64,000 nt of DNA from Lepidostoma basale (GCA_022606425.2 JAHDVF020000023.1:62001-126000); one strand, 5' to 3'. Counted from the stretch's first letter, positions 30,851 through 41,479 are shown. The notes: generated from the sequence alone by a model not told the origin. Numbers and translations are program-made.

Positions 30851-32680
30851 ATGAGCTATATGATTAATAATAATGCTTTGGAGGTGGATCCGAGTCCCAG
30901 GAAGAAGCGTAAGAGGTCCCTGCAGTGTTCCAATGCGTACCTGAATCCTGCCCTTGACATTCTGTCGACAGATGACGCCATGTGCAACAACGCTATGGAA
31001 GTCCACGCACCCCTCAAAAGGACAAGAAGATCCAACAGCTGCGATAGCAGAGCATCATTTGAGAACCCAGCTTTAGATCTCCCAAAACAAGCGTACAATG
31101 CACTTCTACGGAAAGAGTTATCTAATGTAAATGAAAAGTTGTCATCTATTACTGAAATGCCGAGCCCAGCATACCAAAATTTCTGTGCAATCAATAACGA
31201 TTCATTTGATATGAATGTGGAAGAAAAATCTCTTGTTTCTATGAGATGTAATGATAATTTGGGGCAAATTAATTCCACTCCCGTCCCAAGCTGTAGTAGT
31301 ATAGTCAAGAGGCGAGCTAGCTTTGATCTCAGTTTCATTGAAAAACTAGGCATTGACGATAGCACCAATGGCGAAGCGTTGTATTTAGACGATGATTTAA
31401 ATGAGAGTAACATTATGGAGATTAAAACCATAACAACAATTTCGAGAAAACGGTTTAAGCATCCAGAGAAGATTGCAGTTAAATCGACTAATCCGTTTTT
31501 GAATTGCGATGATGATTACGATACTAACGAAGAAATCCCAACAGTTCCTGTTGTTAACTTCCCTTTCGATGTACCTGTTCAGAATAATAATTCTAATGAC
31601 GACAGCATTTCTATTGCGTCAAAGTATGAACCCGCTTGCGACATGTCCGAACCCGAAATAGAATCAATTACTTCAATTGAAGATGTCGTGCCGCGACGTT
31701 TATTCGCAGACGACGATAGCTCCATCCAGTACATTGACGATCAATCAATCATCAGTGATAAAAAGTTTAGCCACAGCACATTTAGCGAACAAGCCAATCA
31801 ACAAAATATTGATTATAACTTTGCCTCTGCATCGTGTCGTAGTCAACCTGTTTTCGTTTTCGACGGAATGAATAAACAGAGCAAAATACTCGGTTGCAAC
31901 GTCACTAACATGTCTCAAAACGAAATCTTCAACTGTGATAAAACTATCAAAACAAATGTAGTAAGTATTCCAAATGTAAACAACAATATCGAAGTAACGT
32001 TCAAAGATAATTCTAATCAGCATTTAGAGAATACAAAGAAACAAAATTCAAAATCTAATAATAAGATTTCATCTAAGATATTTAGTAAGATTAAAGATGT
32101 GTTTAAACATGACAAAAAGCAACTACCAAAATCTGATAATTTCCCAATGAATCCGTATGAAATAGTAAGAAAAGCGCCTGTGCAAGAAAAATCAAAGAAA
32201 CCCCTTCCAATTTGTTTTGTTAATCCAGCTCTCAACTTGAACACAACGGATACAGAGCTTGAAGATGAAAATGCCAGCAGCAAATATTCCGCTTCTAATT
32301 TTGGCACCAGAAACCCATTTGAAATAACTCCACTAAAACGCGCAAAAGAAAATAACATGATGTATAATAAAGAGAACTTGTATTCTTCACAGACTAGCTC
32401 TTTGAATAATTATGTGGATTTGAGTGACATTTCGTATCAAACTGATAACGTTGAAAGAAAGAAACAAGTTAGATTTGATTCCACGTTAAATCATGAAAAG
32501 GTTATCACCGGAAATAGTTTTGATTCTGATTCCCACAGTGTTGGATCGTCCAATTCTGGTAATGGTGGACCTCATCAAATCACTCAGATTTTCCAAAATA
32601 TTGATACTGAGATTGACGAATATCACAATGAGCTAGAAAATTGTTTTAATGAGAAGAAATTCATTACTCAAAATCTTTAA
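30851..32680 (+). CDS. Uncharacterised 609-residue disordered, probably nuclear protein
   Basis: The start is ATG at 30851. The open frame extends upstream only through a likely intron, and this is its first ATG. No family was recognised and no folded domain is visible. The protein is rich in N, S, D and K. Near the N-terminus there is a CDK-type site next to a basic nuclear signal (SPRKKRKR, residues 15-22). A short motif recurs: NPALD at 32-36 and 72-76, NPALN at 458-462, with related NPFL at 214, NPYEI at 434 and NPFEITPLKR at 488-497, the last also a CDK-type site. RRAS at 154-157 fits a basophilic kinase. KEN at 507-509 fits an APC/C degron. KQVRF at 538-542 fits the PP1-docking RVxF pattern. 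Together these suggest a cell-cycle-regulated nuclear protein, which is inference from short motifs only. The frame is intact, with no repeat inserted. No AATAAA was found in the 250 bases after the stop. Confidence 0.85.
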   Translation: MSYMINNNALEVDPSPRKKRKRSLQCSNAYLNPALDILSTDDAMCNNAMEVHAPLKRTRRSNSCDSRASFENPALDLPKQAYNALLRKELSNVNEKLSSITEMPSPAYQNFCAINNDSFDMNVEEKSLVSMRCNDNLGQINSTPVPSCSSIVKRRASFDLSFIEKLGIDDSTNGEALYLDDDLNESNIMEIKTITTISRKRFKHPEKIAVKSTNPFLNCDDDYDTNEEIPTVPVVNFPFDVPVQNNNSNDDSISIASKYEPACDMSEPEIESITSIEDVVPRRLFADDDSSIQYIDDQSIISDKKFSHSTFSEQANQQNIDYNFASASCRSQPVFVFDGMNKQSKILGCNVTNMSQNEIFNCDKTIKTNVVSIPNVNNNIEVTFKDNSNQHLENTKKQNSKSNNKISSKIFSKIKDVFKHDKKQLPKSDNFPMNPYEIVRKAPVQEKSKKPLPICFVNPALNLNTTDTELEDENASSKYSASNFGTRNPFEITPLKRAKENNMMYNKENLYSSQTSSLNNYVDLSDISYQTDNVERKKQVRFDSTLNHEKVITGNSFDSDSHSVGSSNSGNGGPHQITQIFQNIDTEIDEYHNELENCFNEKKFITQNL

Positions 32681-32944
32681 CTGAACCAAATTTGATTTTC
32701 CAAAGAGTAACCAATGTTCTTACAAATGCTTTTTTTAGCCAGGTAAAACTTTATTTTCTTTTATTGATATAAAGATTATCCTTTAGACAATCTTACTCTC
32801 AAACAAGTTTGAAGTATGTATGGGATATTTAATGTTTACATTAATGCTGAACGATATTTACCGAGCTCCAATTCAGGTGTTTATTTTTGAACAACTGAAT
32901 TATATTCAGTATTGTGTAAGGAGTATTTCCAAATGAAAATATCA

Positions 32945-33330
32945 CTTCATCGTCATCATCATTGGCTCTATAGCCTGCTGAGCCTTGCCCTCCTCTAGCA
33001 TTCATTGCCATCTTCTAACCTGGCATGTACTTCTCCAATCCCTGATGCCAATAGTATCTACATTCTGCTGCACTCCATCCAGCTATCGAAGTTTGGGTCT
33101 ACCTTTATTACATTTACCTCGGGCCTTAGTGTGTCGAATCATTTTTTGTCATATTCCCTTCATTCATTTGTTCTATGTGCCTGCCCATCTTAGTCTCCCT
33201 ATTTCGATGGAATTGTATAATGTTGGGTTAATTGTAGATATTATAGACCACTTCATTGTACCATATTCTCCAAACTCCATTTTCCTACATAGATCTGAAA
33301 AACTTTATGATTATTTTCACCTCAGACTCT
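32945..33330 (-). mobile_element. LINE-L 3' end, decayed
   Basis: The minus strand contains a MGRHIEQMNEG-like stretch, then RGKCNKGRPKLR-type codons, WLDGVQQNVDTIGIRDW and CQVRRW, ending with a GATGATGATGACGATGAAG tail. This is the GRPK-RW-D tail region of an RTE-like LINE. Stops are present. Confidence 0.6.
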
Positions 33331-33361
33331 TCAGATGTCTCATCTTTTTTATCATATTATT

Positions 33362-33545
33362 TAATCATCATCATCGGCTATCCCTCGTGTCCGAGGAAGA
33401 CTGTCCTTCACGGTTGTGGGTCTGAATGTGACTAAAGAACCCGATCCTGGACCCACATATTCTGGGGCATCTGGGGCAGGGGAAGGCGCTTGTAATGGGG
33501 CCGTCATCGTCTCCCAGTGGTCTCCCCTTTCTCCTCCTCTCTTCT
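33362..33545 (-). mobile_element. LINE-Z C-terminus with zinc-finger motif
   Basis: The minus strand reads CPRCPRICGSRIGFFSHIQT, then HNREGQSSSDTRDSR and a stop near 33373. The C-x2-C...SRIG-F-SH-x3-H pattern is the single C2H2-like finger found at the C-terminus of some LINE ORF2 proteins. The related copy at 61155-61625 extends further upstream. Confidence 0.7.
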
Positions 33546-34082
33546 TATTATTTAATAATGAGTTATTAAAGTCGGTTATATCATATACCAAGTATTATTT
33601 TATGATAAGTTTATGTTAATGCCTTAAGTTTATCTAAAATTGATAAGTTATTGTATTATTTATGTGTTTTTTCAAGAGTTTTTTTGAGCTCTCTCACTAA
33701 TGCATAATTTTCACCTGTGTTACCTAAAAATACTTTTTTTTTTTCATTACGATGACCAAATACATCAAACCAAAATTATGTATTTATAAAATGTGAACAT
33801 TCCTATTTTTACTATTTATTTTTACAGTACTAATTAAATTTTGTGTTATAATTTAATATATTTTAAATTAAAATTATGATTAACTAGAATATTTTAATTA
33901 TTCGCTGTTTTTTATGTTAATCATTACATAACTGTTATTTATGCAACTTTGCTGTACTGTGATGATCTGACACTAAAAGATGATTCAAAACTATAAATAT
34001 TTTGTGTGAATCAGACATATTTATTGTTTCTTGAACATTTATGTAAAACTCTATAATTAAACAATTAGTACAATTGAAAATG
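33546..34082. other. AT-rich stretch
   Basis: No gene seen. A block at 33615-33650 (GCCTTAAGTTTATCTAAAAT) is shared with 37010-37025 and is the outer part of a P-type element. Confidence 0.45.
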
Positions 34083-34250
34083 TCCGTTTTATAGAAGTTT
34101 TATTATATTTATTGTAAATGACATGTTTCGCCTGTCTACGGCATTATCAAATGTGACATTTGATAATTCCTTAGACAGACGAAACATATCATTCACATAA
34201 AATATAATAAAACTTCTAGAAAACAGATGTTTTCATTCTCATTAATTATG
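34083..34250. mobile_element. Q-group palindromic element, complete, arms about 68 bp
   Basis: GAAGTTTTATTATATTTATT, GACATGTTTCGCCTGTCTAC and GGCATTATCAAATG on the left are mirrored by CATTTGATAATTCCTTAGAC, GACGAAACATATCATTCACA and ATAATAAAACTTC on the right. The centre is near 34155 with a 3-base loop. Confidence 0.8.
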
Positions 34251-35119
34251 AATCAGACATACTCGTGTTGTGATTTATAATTATAAGTGTATTAAACAGT
34301 GTTAAAGGACTTGGCTGCCTACATGACTTACCTTATTTAGTGTCTGTCCAATGTGACTGCATCCTAGTCCTCTTGAATCAGAAGAAGGCATTCTTCTAAT
34401 TCACATACTAATACAAGCGCAATTTCAATATTCGGACTCTCTTGCATCATTGATTAGTCAACATCACTTTATTTTTGCAAATCATTCAGGTAAATTGCAG
34501 TCTACCGCTCACCATTGCAATTTTTTCTCAATCTTATACATATAAGTCCATATATATGACATTAAAAACTTTGATCTCGCACTTTCAATATCCAGGATGG
34601 TACATATATATTTTTGAGCCAATATTAAAGAAATATTTATTTATTATACCAAGTCTTCAGTTTTTACGACTTATTTTATGAAATACTTTTTTTTAACTTG
34701 TAATCAATGATGTATTAATTATTAAGTAACACAATTGATTAAACAGACGAGGACTTATCTATGAGTTATTGGTTTTTTCAAGGACGTCGTGTTTTTATTT
34801 CACTAATGTAAGTGCTTTTATTGTGGTACGGTCAAACGAATTAAAAAGTGCTTTTGTACTTTTCCAAATAGGTTCCATCCACAAACCAATTTATTCAATT
34901 GCCATTGAATTGGTTCACATCTATTTGAATTACGAACGTGTCCCCGGATGGTTAAATCATATTGTACTATTTTATATCAATGTTACATATACAAATTATA
35001 CTTAGATGCTACCCAAAACTGTGTGTACAGTATCAAATGCGTTTATTTATTTTTTCTAATTTATATTTAACCATTAATGACTTTCCAAGGCAAGAATGAG
35101 GGTAAACATTATTAATGAT
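34251..35119. other. AT-rich stretch, no gene recognised
   Basis: Short open frames (34475-34681, 34769-35005) show no family resemblance, no codon bias and no splice context. They are treated as chance. No repeat partner was found. Confidence 0.4.
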
Positions 35120-35129
35120 GGTGGTATTA

Positions 35130-35270
35130 CTAACTAACCATCACACTGTCTCGCTGAAAGGGTAGGCAGAAAGAATGGACTGTCACACTTTAACCGATGC
35201 GGCACTCCATCCTTCTCTTTTGGCCCCGCGGGAGACGCGGTGTGATGGGCTGCGAACCTCATCGCCACTT
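35130..35270 (-). mobile_element. S2 retroposon, short 5'-truncated copy
   Basis: In reverse orientation it carries the last ~140 bases of S2: GTGGCGATGAGGTTCGCAGC, ACACCGCGTCTCCCGCGGGG, GAGTGCCGCATCGGTTAAAG and the GTTAGTTAG tail. GGTGGTATTA at 35120-35129 and 35271-35280 is a perfect target duplication. Confidence 0.9.
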
Positions 35271-35371
35271 GGTGGTATTAAAAAATGTTAATCTAATTTT
35301 ATTATATACTTGTATATTTATTAATATTATTATTTTGTTGAATCGCTCTTTATTTCATTACAGCGCATGAT

Positions 35372-35420
35372 AATATTGATTCTCGTGACATGTGACAGGT
35401 AGATAATCTGTCGCCATTAT
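35372..35420 (-). mobile_element. SINE1 copy 3, 3' part
   Basis: The reverse complement reads TAATGGCGACAGATTATCTA, CCTGTCACATGTCACGAGAA, TCAATATTA. This matches the 3' body of SINE1 at 49090-49138. The tRNA-like head is missing. Confidence 0.65.
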
Positions 35421-35680
35421 ACTTCGGTCCCTGGCCATCTCTCTCCATTCCCCAGCTCCTTCCATTTTCTCCCAATCTTCTTCCACGCAATTGTATATAT
35501 ATTATACAATCATTTTTATTATTTTCATAATTATTTATACAATGAACTTCTACCAAGAAATATAAATTAAAAAACTGTATATTTTAAGGCTACATTTGTT
35601 TATATCATTATAAATGAATTTTCAGCGGTACTTGAAATGAAATGAAATTTAATTTAATTTAACAAATTCATTTATCTTTT

Positions 35681-36158
35681 AAGGTGGTGATAGACGTACG
35701 AACTTAAAGTCTGCGGTTTTTAAGATCGCGAACTTACTTGACTCGACGTCGGCGATACACGCGCCAACTTACTCATACCGTATCGCGATGTCGTCCACTG
35801 AAGAAGCTTTGTGTTATTTAGGAATTATATCGTATTATAATTATATCGTATTTATTATATTATTATCGTATTTAGGATCGTATTTATATCGTATTATAAT
35901 TATATCGTATTATAATTATATCGTATTATAATTATATCGTATTTAGGAATTATATCGTACAAAATGGCGGCTCGCGGCTCGCAGTGCTGCCACACGTACG
36001 AGCCAAGACGAGCTACGAGTAAGATTTCAAACCGGTTGGATCGCCGACGAACTTACTCGGCGGTTTTAAAGTACGCGTACTTACGGTGACACACGAGCGA
36101 AAAAGGTCGTCGAGCCATAAGTACGCGTACTTGCTCGCTCGTTTTCTATCACCCACTT
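35681..36158. mobile_element. Harbinger-like MITE with AT-rich internal array
   Basis: TTAAGGTGGTGATAG at 35679-35693 mirrors CTATCACCCACTTTA at 36146-36160, with two differences. The bases TTA at each edge fit a PIF/Harbinger-type 3-bp duplication. GTACGCGTACTT occurs twice near the right end. The middle (about 35823-35960) is a tandem array of an ATTATATCGT-based unit. No transposase is present. The superfamily call is inference. Confidence 0.65.
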
Positions 36159-36439
36159 TATACTACATCCTAGTTCAGTCTGTTGACTTATATATATTTT
36201 TTACAAATAGGTGTCTTAGATTGAAATGTACGAGTAATCTATTATTTATTATTGTATATCGATTGAACTTTTTTATTTACCGTATGTTATGCTTAGAATT
36301 TTTAAGTATAGATCGCATTTTTTTTTAAGGAACTCAATATTAAGACTACATTTTTTAGTGTATTACTTATTTCATTAGATGTATTGTCTAACAATTTGAT
36401 ACAAGCGTATTTGTATCGTTGTTAACAATGTATCATAAG

Positions 36440-36600
36440 ACACTTCAATTACCTTGTTCTGCTTCAATTACTTGAGTACTTGTGGCTACATGCTTGATTC
36501 TTGCCACATTTAATAATGCCCTAGCTTGCCAAAACATGTCACTCTTACAAATATAATAAAACTTCTAGAATGGAGCTGTTTGAATTTCATCAATATTCAA
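36440..36600. mobile_element. Q-group element, one arm
   Basis: TTCTGCTTCAATTACTTGAG, CCACATTTAATAATGCCCTA, AAACATGTCACTCTTACA and ATATAATAAAACTTCTAGAA follow the order of the Q arm at 41290-41410. Confidence 0.6.
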
Positions 36601-36602
36601 CA

Positions 36603-37025
36603 TTTTGAGTTTATTTTTCTCGACATATTTCGAAGATTTTACACCTTCATCATGGAGAGAAAGATTTAAAGTAGAGTTTATATCGTTCTTCTAATAATGA
36701 AGGTGTAAAACCTTCGAAACAAATACTCTTGGCCTTTAGAAAGTATCTTGTCTTCCTAATTTCGGACCATCTCTACTGCGTTCCTGGTATTATGTTGTAT
36801 GTGTATAATATTTAACCTGTAACCAACAGATGCCTTAAACATCAGCTGTTTGTAATATCTTTTGAGTATATAAACTGATTTGATTGATTGATTTGATTTG
36901 ATTTGATACATGTCAAGAAAAATAAACTCAAAACGTTGAAAAAACAGTGTTTAAAATTTCAATTCATAAAAAATGTATCTTGATAGAATTTCACGGTCTT
37001 AACGCCTTAAGTTTATCTAAAATTA
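36603..37025. mobile_element. P-group palindromic element split by LINE-G1 tail
   Basis: TTTTGAGTTTATTTTTCTCG and GAAGATTTTACACCTTCATC on the left face AATGAAGGTGTAAAACCTTC at 36697-36716. The arm continues as ACATGTCAAGAAAAATAAAC at 36908. The bases between are a G1 3' end. The outer P motif, ending GCCTTAAGTTTATCTAAAAT, follows. Confidence 0.75.
36722..36907 (+). mobile_element. LINE-G1 3' UTR inserted in a P palindrome
   Basis: AATACTCTTGGCCTTTAGAA, CTACTGCGTTCCTGGTATTA, CAACAGATGCCTTAAACATC and AAACTGATTTGATTGATT with TTTGA repeats form the end of LINE-G1. The insert splits GAAACATGTC of the host palindrome. Only 3 bases (ACA) are duplicated. Confidence 0.78.
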
Positions 37026-37739
37026 AGCATCTCCAATTTATTGATTTCATGTACAAAATGATACATGAAGTTATTAACCATCGAGCAAGATAGATAACCA
37101 AATTACTCAGTCCCGATTTACTTTCCAATTCCCACATTCATTCATTTTTTATTTTTTTTTGCAATTTGGTATCTATTGATTTCGTGCTACATTCTTTTGT
37201 GTACCATTCTGATTCATTAATCTAGTAAATGCCACAACCAAACCAACTTATTGCATTCCATACATTTAATGTTTCATACTATTTATAATTAATAATTTAA
37301 GGACATGTATTATCATGTTTCCATTAGATAAAGGTGTAACATATTGACTTAACCCCTATCTAGGAAACTGCTATTTTCTAAACAAGCTCTAGTGTTATTG
37401 AACCATAAATATAAACACTTTAGTGTTACAAACTCCTTTGTATAATATTATGTTATCATTTTAATTTATTATTCTATTTATTATTGTAGATGCGGTCTTG
37501 CCGTTTACTAAATAAATAACTTTACCTCAAAGTATGTACTATGTGTTTTATTTTAAATTGTGACTTCTATTCAACTTGTATTTGAAGAATTTCTACTGAA
37601 GCAAACGAACCTGAATACATTGTGGTTTGTTCTTTACATCAATATACACAAACTGTCTATTAATGTCACACCTATATGTCTATATCCAGCTACTATTGTC
37701 TTAGAATACTCTCTTCCAAGTCACTAAGTCTTCCAAGTT
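37026..37739. other. AT-rich stretch
   Basis: No gene is supported. TATTATTGTAG|ATGCGG at 37480-37496, followed by AAATAAATAA at 37510, could be a small terminal exon with a polyadenylation signal. No reading frame supports this. Confidence 0.3.
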
Positions 37740-37784
37740 TCCTTTTTCAACTTGCAGAGAGTCATAGATAAAAGATTAACTTTC

Positions 37785-38300
37785 AATTTTTCTCTAGAGA
37801 CAGAATGATGAGGACATCGTGGGATGTGACGGAGAGAATATGACTCGGGCAAGACCAAATAAACAGTGTGGACACTCACAGAATCCCATATACTGCTGCA
37901 AATGGGTACCTTTATGACAACCTCCACCTGGTAGACCACTCGGAAGATGGCGAGATAGCTGGTCTTCCGCATTGCAAGCAGTGGCGGAACTACCATAGAA
38001 GCCCAGAAGCCCGGCTTGCGTAAGAAATTTTAATTAAAACCCCCAAATCTAAAAAAATCGTGCCCCCGCATAAACCTACAATCCACCAAATCACATTTCA
38101 ACAATGTTCCCATCGAACGTAAGAGGAATAGCCACAAGAGCTGAACCTCTGCAAGCCAGAAGAGGTTTTGATTAAAAGTTTCTTACGCAAGCCGGGCTTC
38201 TGGGCTTCTATGGCAGTACCGCCACTGATTGCAAGAGGAGGCAAATTCTGAGCCAACAAATCATTCAATCTAATTCAGGAAGATGAAGAAGAGGATACAT
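37785..38300 (+). mobile_element. LINE-F 3' end interrupted by a hAT MITE
   Basis: The pieces at 37785-37978 and 38236-38300 read RARPNKQCGHSQNPI-like codons, then PPPGRPLGRWRDSWSSALQ, crossing the MITE in register. The end is GAAGATGAAGAAGAGG. This is the same family as 14770-15272. Old, with stops. Confidence 0.65.
37979..38227. mobile_element. hAT-like MITE, complete, 249 bp
   Basis: The left end CAGTGGCGGAACTACCATAG and the right end (reverse complement CAGTGGCGGTACTGCCATAG) form terminal repeats that continue for about 50 bases through AGAAGCCCGGCTTGCG. A perfect 8-base duplication, ATTGCAAG, flanks it (37971-37978, 38228-38235), diagnostic of hAT-type insertion. No transposase. A second copy is at 1-215. 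Confidence 0.92.
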
Positions 38301-38786
38301 AAATTTTCAAATGAGCTGTTTTGTAAAATCAATTACTCTAAGGTAAGCACTATGAAAAAAACTACATAAACAGTGCATTCCTCAGTTGTTTCTTAAATCT
38401 AACATCGCTATCCTCATACTTAATACTAACAACGCAAAGCCGGAAGCACAATTGTGTTTGATGTCTTCTGAAAATACCATTTCTTATACAGTTAATAAAA
38501 ATATATTCTGATGAATTTAGAGATTAAAATAAGAAGTTGATTGCTGGAATAATAAAGATCATTATAATAGAATACTCACTGATGGCTTTGGTTTTCCAAA
38601 TAAAATTTTAGAATATCTTCTCTTATTAATTGACAGTCCACATGTGTATTGCATGATATTGTCTAACTATATCTCCACTGTTCTATAAAATATTTATCAT
38701 TCCAAGCTATTCTCATTTATAATGAGGAAAATGTATGTTTTATAGAAGCTAAGAGAGTGTCATATTTCACTTTACTAGAACAGTGT

Positions 38787-38912
38787 CTTCTTCTTCGTGT
38801 CAATGACAAGCTATTCTCATGGGGACAGCTCCTTTACTGTCTACTCCATCTTATAATATCCTCAGCCTCAAAGATCTCTCTTATTCTGGTGTTCCTCACC
38901 CGATATCCAAGT
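38787..38912 (-). mobile_element. LINE-F fragment
   Basis: The minus strand reads GYRVRNTRIREIFEAEDIIR and WSRQ. This matches RDRVRNTAIREICKVEDVVR of the LINE-F copy at 14770-15272. The surrounding DNA (38301-39094) is otherwise unrecognised. Confidence 0.6.
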
Positions 38913-39094
38913 GTTTTTCATGTAATTTTTACATACATTTTATTTAATCAAAATGATAATTTTGTTGTAATTCACAGCATCATCTGCATACTCGTATATA
39001 ACAAACAATTCATCTTAGAACCAGTGTTAATGCCTTATATTAAATGATTTTAATTGTAAACTTGTAGATATATAATACAATAATAAAACAGTTT

Positions 39095-39242
39095 GTATTT
39101 AACCACGATATGGTTATTATAATTGATGCCAACTAGTTTCCCTTAGACCCAAACTTCCTCAAGGCAAAATAAAAACTTTTATTATACTATCCTGATGAAG
39201 CATGGGTCCAATCGAAACTAGTTGGCATACCGTGGTTAAATA
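39095..39242. mobile_element. Palindromic MITE
   Basis: ATTTAACCACGATATGG and GATGCCAACTAGTTTC at the left are mirrored by GAAACTAGTTGGCATACCGT and GGTTAAAT at the right. The loop is large and not self-complementary. It has no coding capacity. Confidence 0.7.
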
Positions 39243-39247
39243 CTAGG

Positions 39248-39700
39248 TGTCCTATTATTCTTCTTCTGCCTCTTCCCGTTCACTCCTAGACAAAGGCCTC
39301 CATTCGCTTCCACGTCACTGTGTCTTGTGCAGACTGCATCCAGGCTATTCTGACATGTCTGTTCAGACCATCCTTCCACCGTAGCTGCGGTCGCCCTGCA
39401 CTTCTCTTTGCCGTTCATGGTCTCCAAGTCAGCAGTCTTCTTGTCCATTTTTCGTCTGAGCTTCTGGCTACGTGACTTGCCCATTGCCATTTTAGAGTCG
39501 CTACCCGGTGGATGATGTCAGTGACCTTTGTTTTTTCTCTCACCGTATCATTTCTGACTCTGTCTTTTAGTCTTATTCCTAACATGGCTCTTTGCTTACT
39601 CGTAGTTTCTCGGCACTATGTTTGGACAATGTTATAGTTTCAAGACCATAAGTACCAGCTGGCAGAACACAGGCTTCTATTATTATTCATTATTTATAAC
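39248..39700 (-). mobile_element. LINE-M 3' end, decayed
   Basis: The minus strand shows, across frames, LPAGTYGLETITLSKHSAEK, NGNGQVT (for a WQWAGHVAR block), then EVQGDRSYGGRMV and a HVGTAWMQSAQDTVTW-type tail, with a GAAGAAGAATAA end. A related deleted copy is at 51431-51600. No frame is intact. Confidence 0.65.
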
Positions 39701-39705
39701 AACAA

Positions 39706-40082
39706 CAACAAACCATCGCGCCGTTTCTCCGCAGGGGTAGGCAGAGAGAATGGACCGCCACACTACTCTATCCTGGCACACCTCTCTAGATTCCTCCACA
39801 TTCATACATCGAGTCATACACGTACGTCGATTCTGCCGGCTTCTGATATGACCAATCTTTAATATTTGATTCATTTGGTCATGCCATGTTTTCCTCGGTC
39901 TACCTCGACTATCGTTAAAGACTAATTTTTTAACCATTCTTTCTTCACCCATGCGTTCCTTATGTCCGAACCAACGCAGCGAACCTTTCATAATTTTGTT
40001 CATAATACCTTCTTTCGCTCTACATTCCTTCATAATATCAGCATTTGAGATTCTGTTGTACATCATTCTACCACACATTTTT
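39706..40082 (-). mobile_element. RTE-A2 3' end
   Basis: The minus strand is open for about 125 codons: CGRMMYNRISNADIMKECRA, KIMKGSLRWFGHKERMGEER, SRGRPRKTWHDQMNQIL and SILSAYPCGETARW. The tail is (GTT)n. It abuts LINE-M on one side. Confidence 0.85.
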
Positions 40083-40399
40083 CTATTGTTCTATTTAATG
40101 AAGATTTTAATTAAATAAATAAATGATGGAATTCATTTATACGGGTACATGTTACGTATTTATTATTATTTTCAATTTATAAATGAAGACTAAGCTGCGG
40201 TGTATTTCTGGCCTGAAATGTTGCAGAAGGGCCTTCAATAAATTTTTGAAAATGGAAAAATCTTGAGTTGCCAAGAGATTCACTTTACTGCAGTGACGTA
40301 AGCAGGTACTAATTTAATTACATAAAAATAGATTTTTAAGAATGTGGTAAAGTTATGAGCCATCTTATCCAATAATTTATTTCGTTCTATTGCACTTGG

Positions 40400-40790
40400 A
40401 ACCCGCTAGCAACGCGCGCGGCCACTGTTGCGGCAGAGTCTGCTTGATAAAAATTCACGTTTACTTTTTAATAATCAGAAATATATAAAAATATTTTGTG
40501 TTTCTGATTATAGTTTCGTAGGACTTCGATTTGCCGATTCAGCGCGCAGTATGTGGTGGGAATGGTGTTTTGCGTATAGACGCACATTTCGAATTTGGAA
40601 TGCGATGACGTGCGAGCTATTTTGCCGCGCGAACGCGGAACTTTTTCATATAAAGATGACAATATTATCCGAATGTACATATCAACAAACCGATTTAACT
40701 CGAGTGCACGCTATTTTAGTCACTTTTAATGCGGATCCCTTGGTCAGGGCTGCCAACAAAACAAAAGTATTCTATATTTAAAAGAAATTA
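40400..40790. other. Less AT-rich non-repetitive segment
   Basis: An open plus-strand frame (40428-40781) starts on a non-ATG codon and resembles no family. A short inverted repeat, TAATCAGAAA facing TTTCTGATTA, lies at 40472-40510. The CG-rich block GAACCCGCTAGCAACGCGCG at 40400-40420 stands out. Function unknown. Confidence 0.3.
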
Positions 40791-40794
40791 ATTA

Positions 40795-41435
40795 TTACGA
40801 ATGAAAACATCTGTATTCAAGAAGTATAATTATATTTTATGTGAATGACATGTTTCGCATGTCAAATGTACGGAAAATCAAACGCACTGCTATTTATATA
40901 CACGAATTAAAGGAGCAGAATACGGTTATCATTATATTGTATTTTATAACTGTTAATTCAAAAACTTTGTTTTATATCACAAATTGTACTTATTTACTTT
41001 ACGACAGCTGTTTCATCAACCAATGTTGACATCATCAGGTGATGATGTCAACATTGGTTGATGAAACAGCTGTCGTAAAGTAAAATAAATACAATTTGTG
41101 ATATAAAACAAAATTTTTGAATTAACAGTTATAAAATGTTAAAATATCATAGTGTTTCGGCCAAAACAATGGACTATTTATATTGTATTCATAAATTTAA
41201 CTTGTTGCAGGTAATACTTTCCTGTATTCTGGGGTTTATCCCTCAATTGTTTTCAACAATGTATTAGGCCACCTCAATAACCTTAATTACCGTCTTCTGC
41301 TCTTTTAACTCGTTTATTTAAACAGCAGCGCGTTTGATTTTCGCTACATTTGATATTGCCTTAGACAGGCGAAACATGTCATTTACATAAAATAATAATA
41401 CCTGTATAAAACATGCGTTTTCTTTCGAATTAATT
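40795..41435. mobile_element. Q-group element in extended form, with inner palindrome
   Basis: The outer arms (GAATGACATGTTTCGC at 40842 and GCGAAACATGTCATTTAC at 41370) mirror each other. Between them is a second palindrome at about 40939-41138 with arms of about 99 bp and centre GACATCATCAGGTGATGATGTC split at 41038. The inner arms differ by a single indel and a few substitutions. It has no coding capacity. Confidence 0.8.
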
Positions 41436-41479
41436 ATTTATTATGGAATATTACATCAATATTCAAGAAACGTAAACTT

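Noticed and set aside
30856..31431. Minus-strand open frame over the host gene
   Set aside because: It is the shadow of the sense frame, with no family resemblance.
34475..35005. Two short plus-strand proteins
   Set aside because: Low-complexity AT-rich frames with no motif and no upstream or downstream gene signals.
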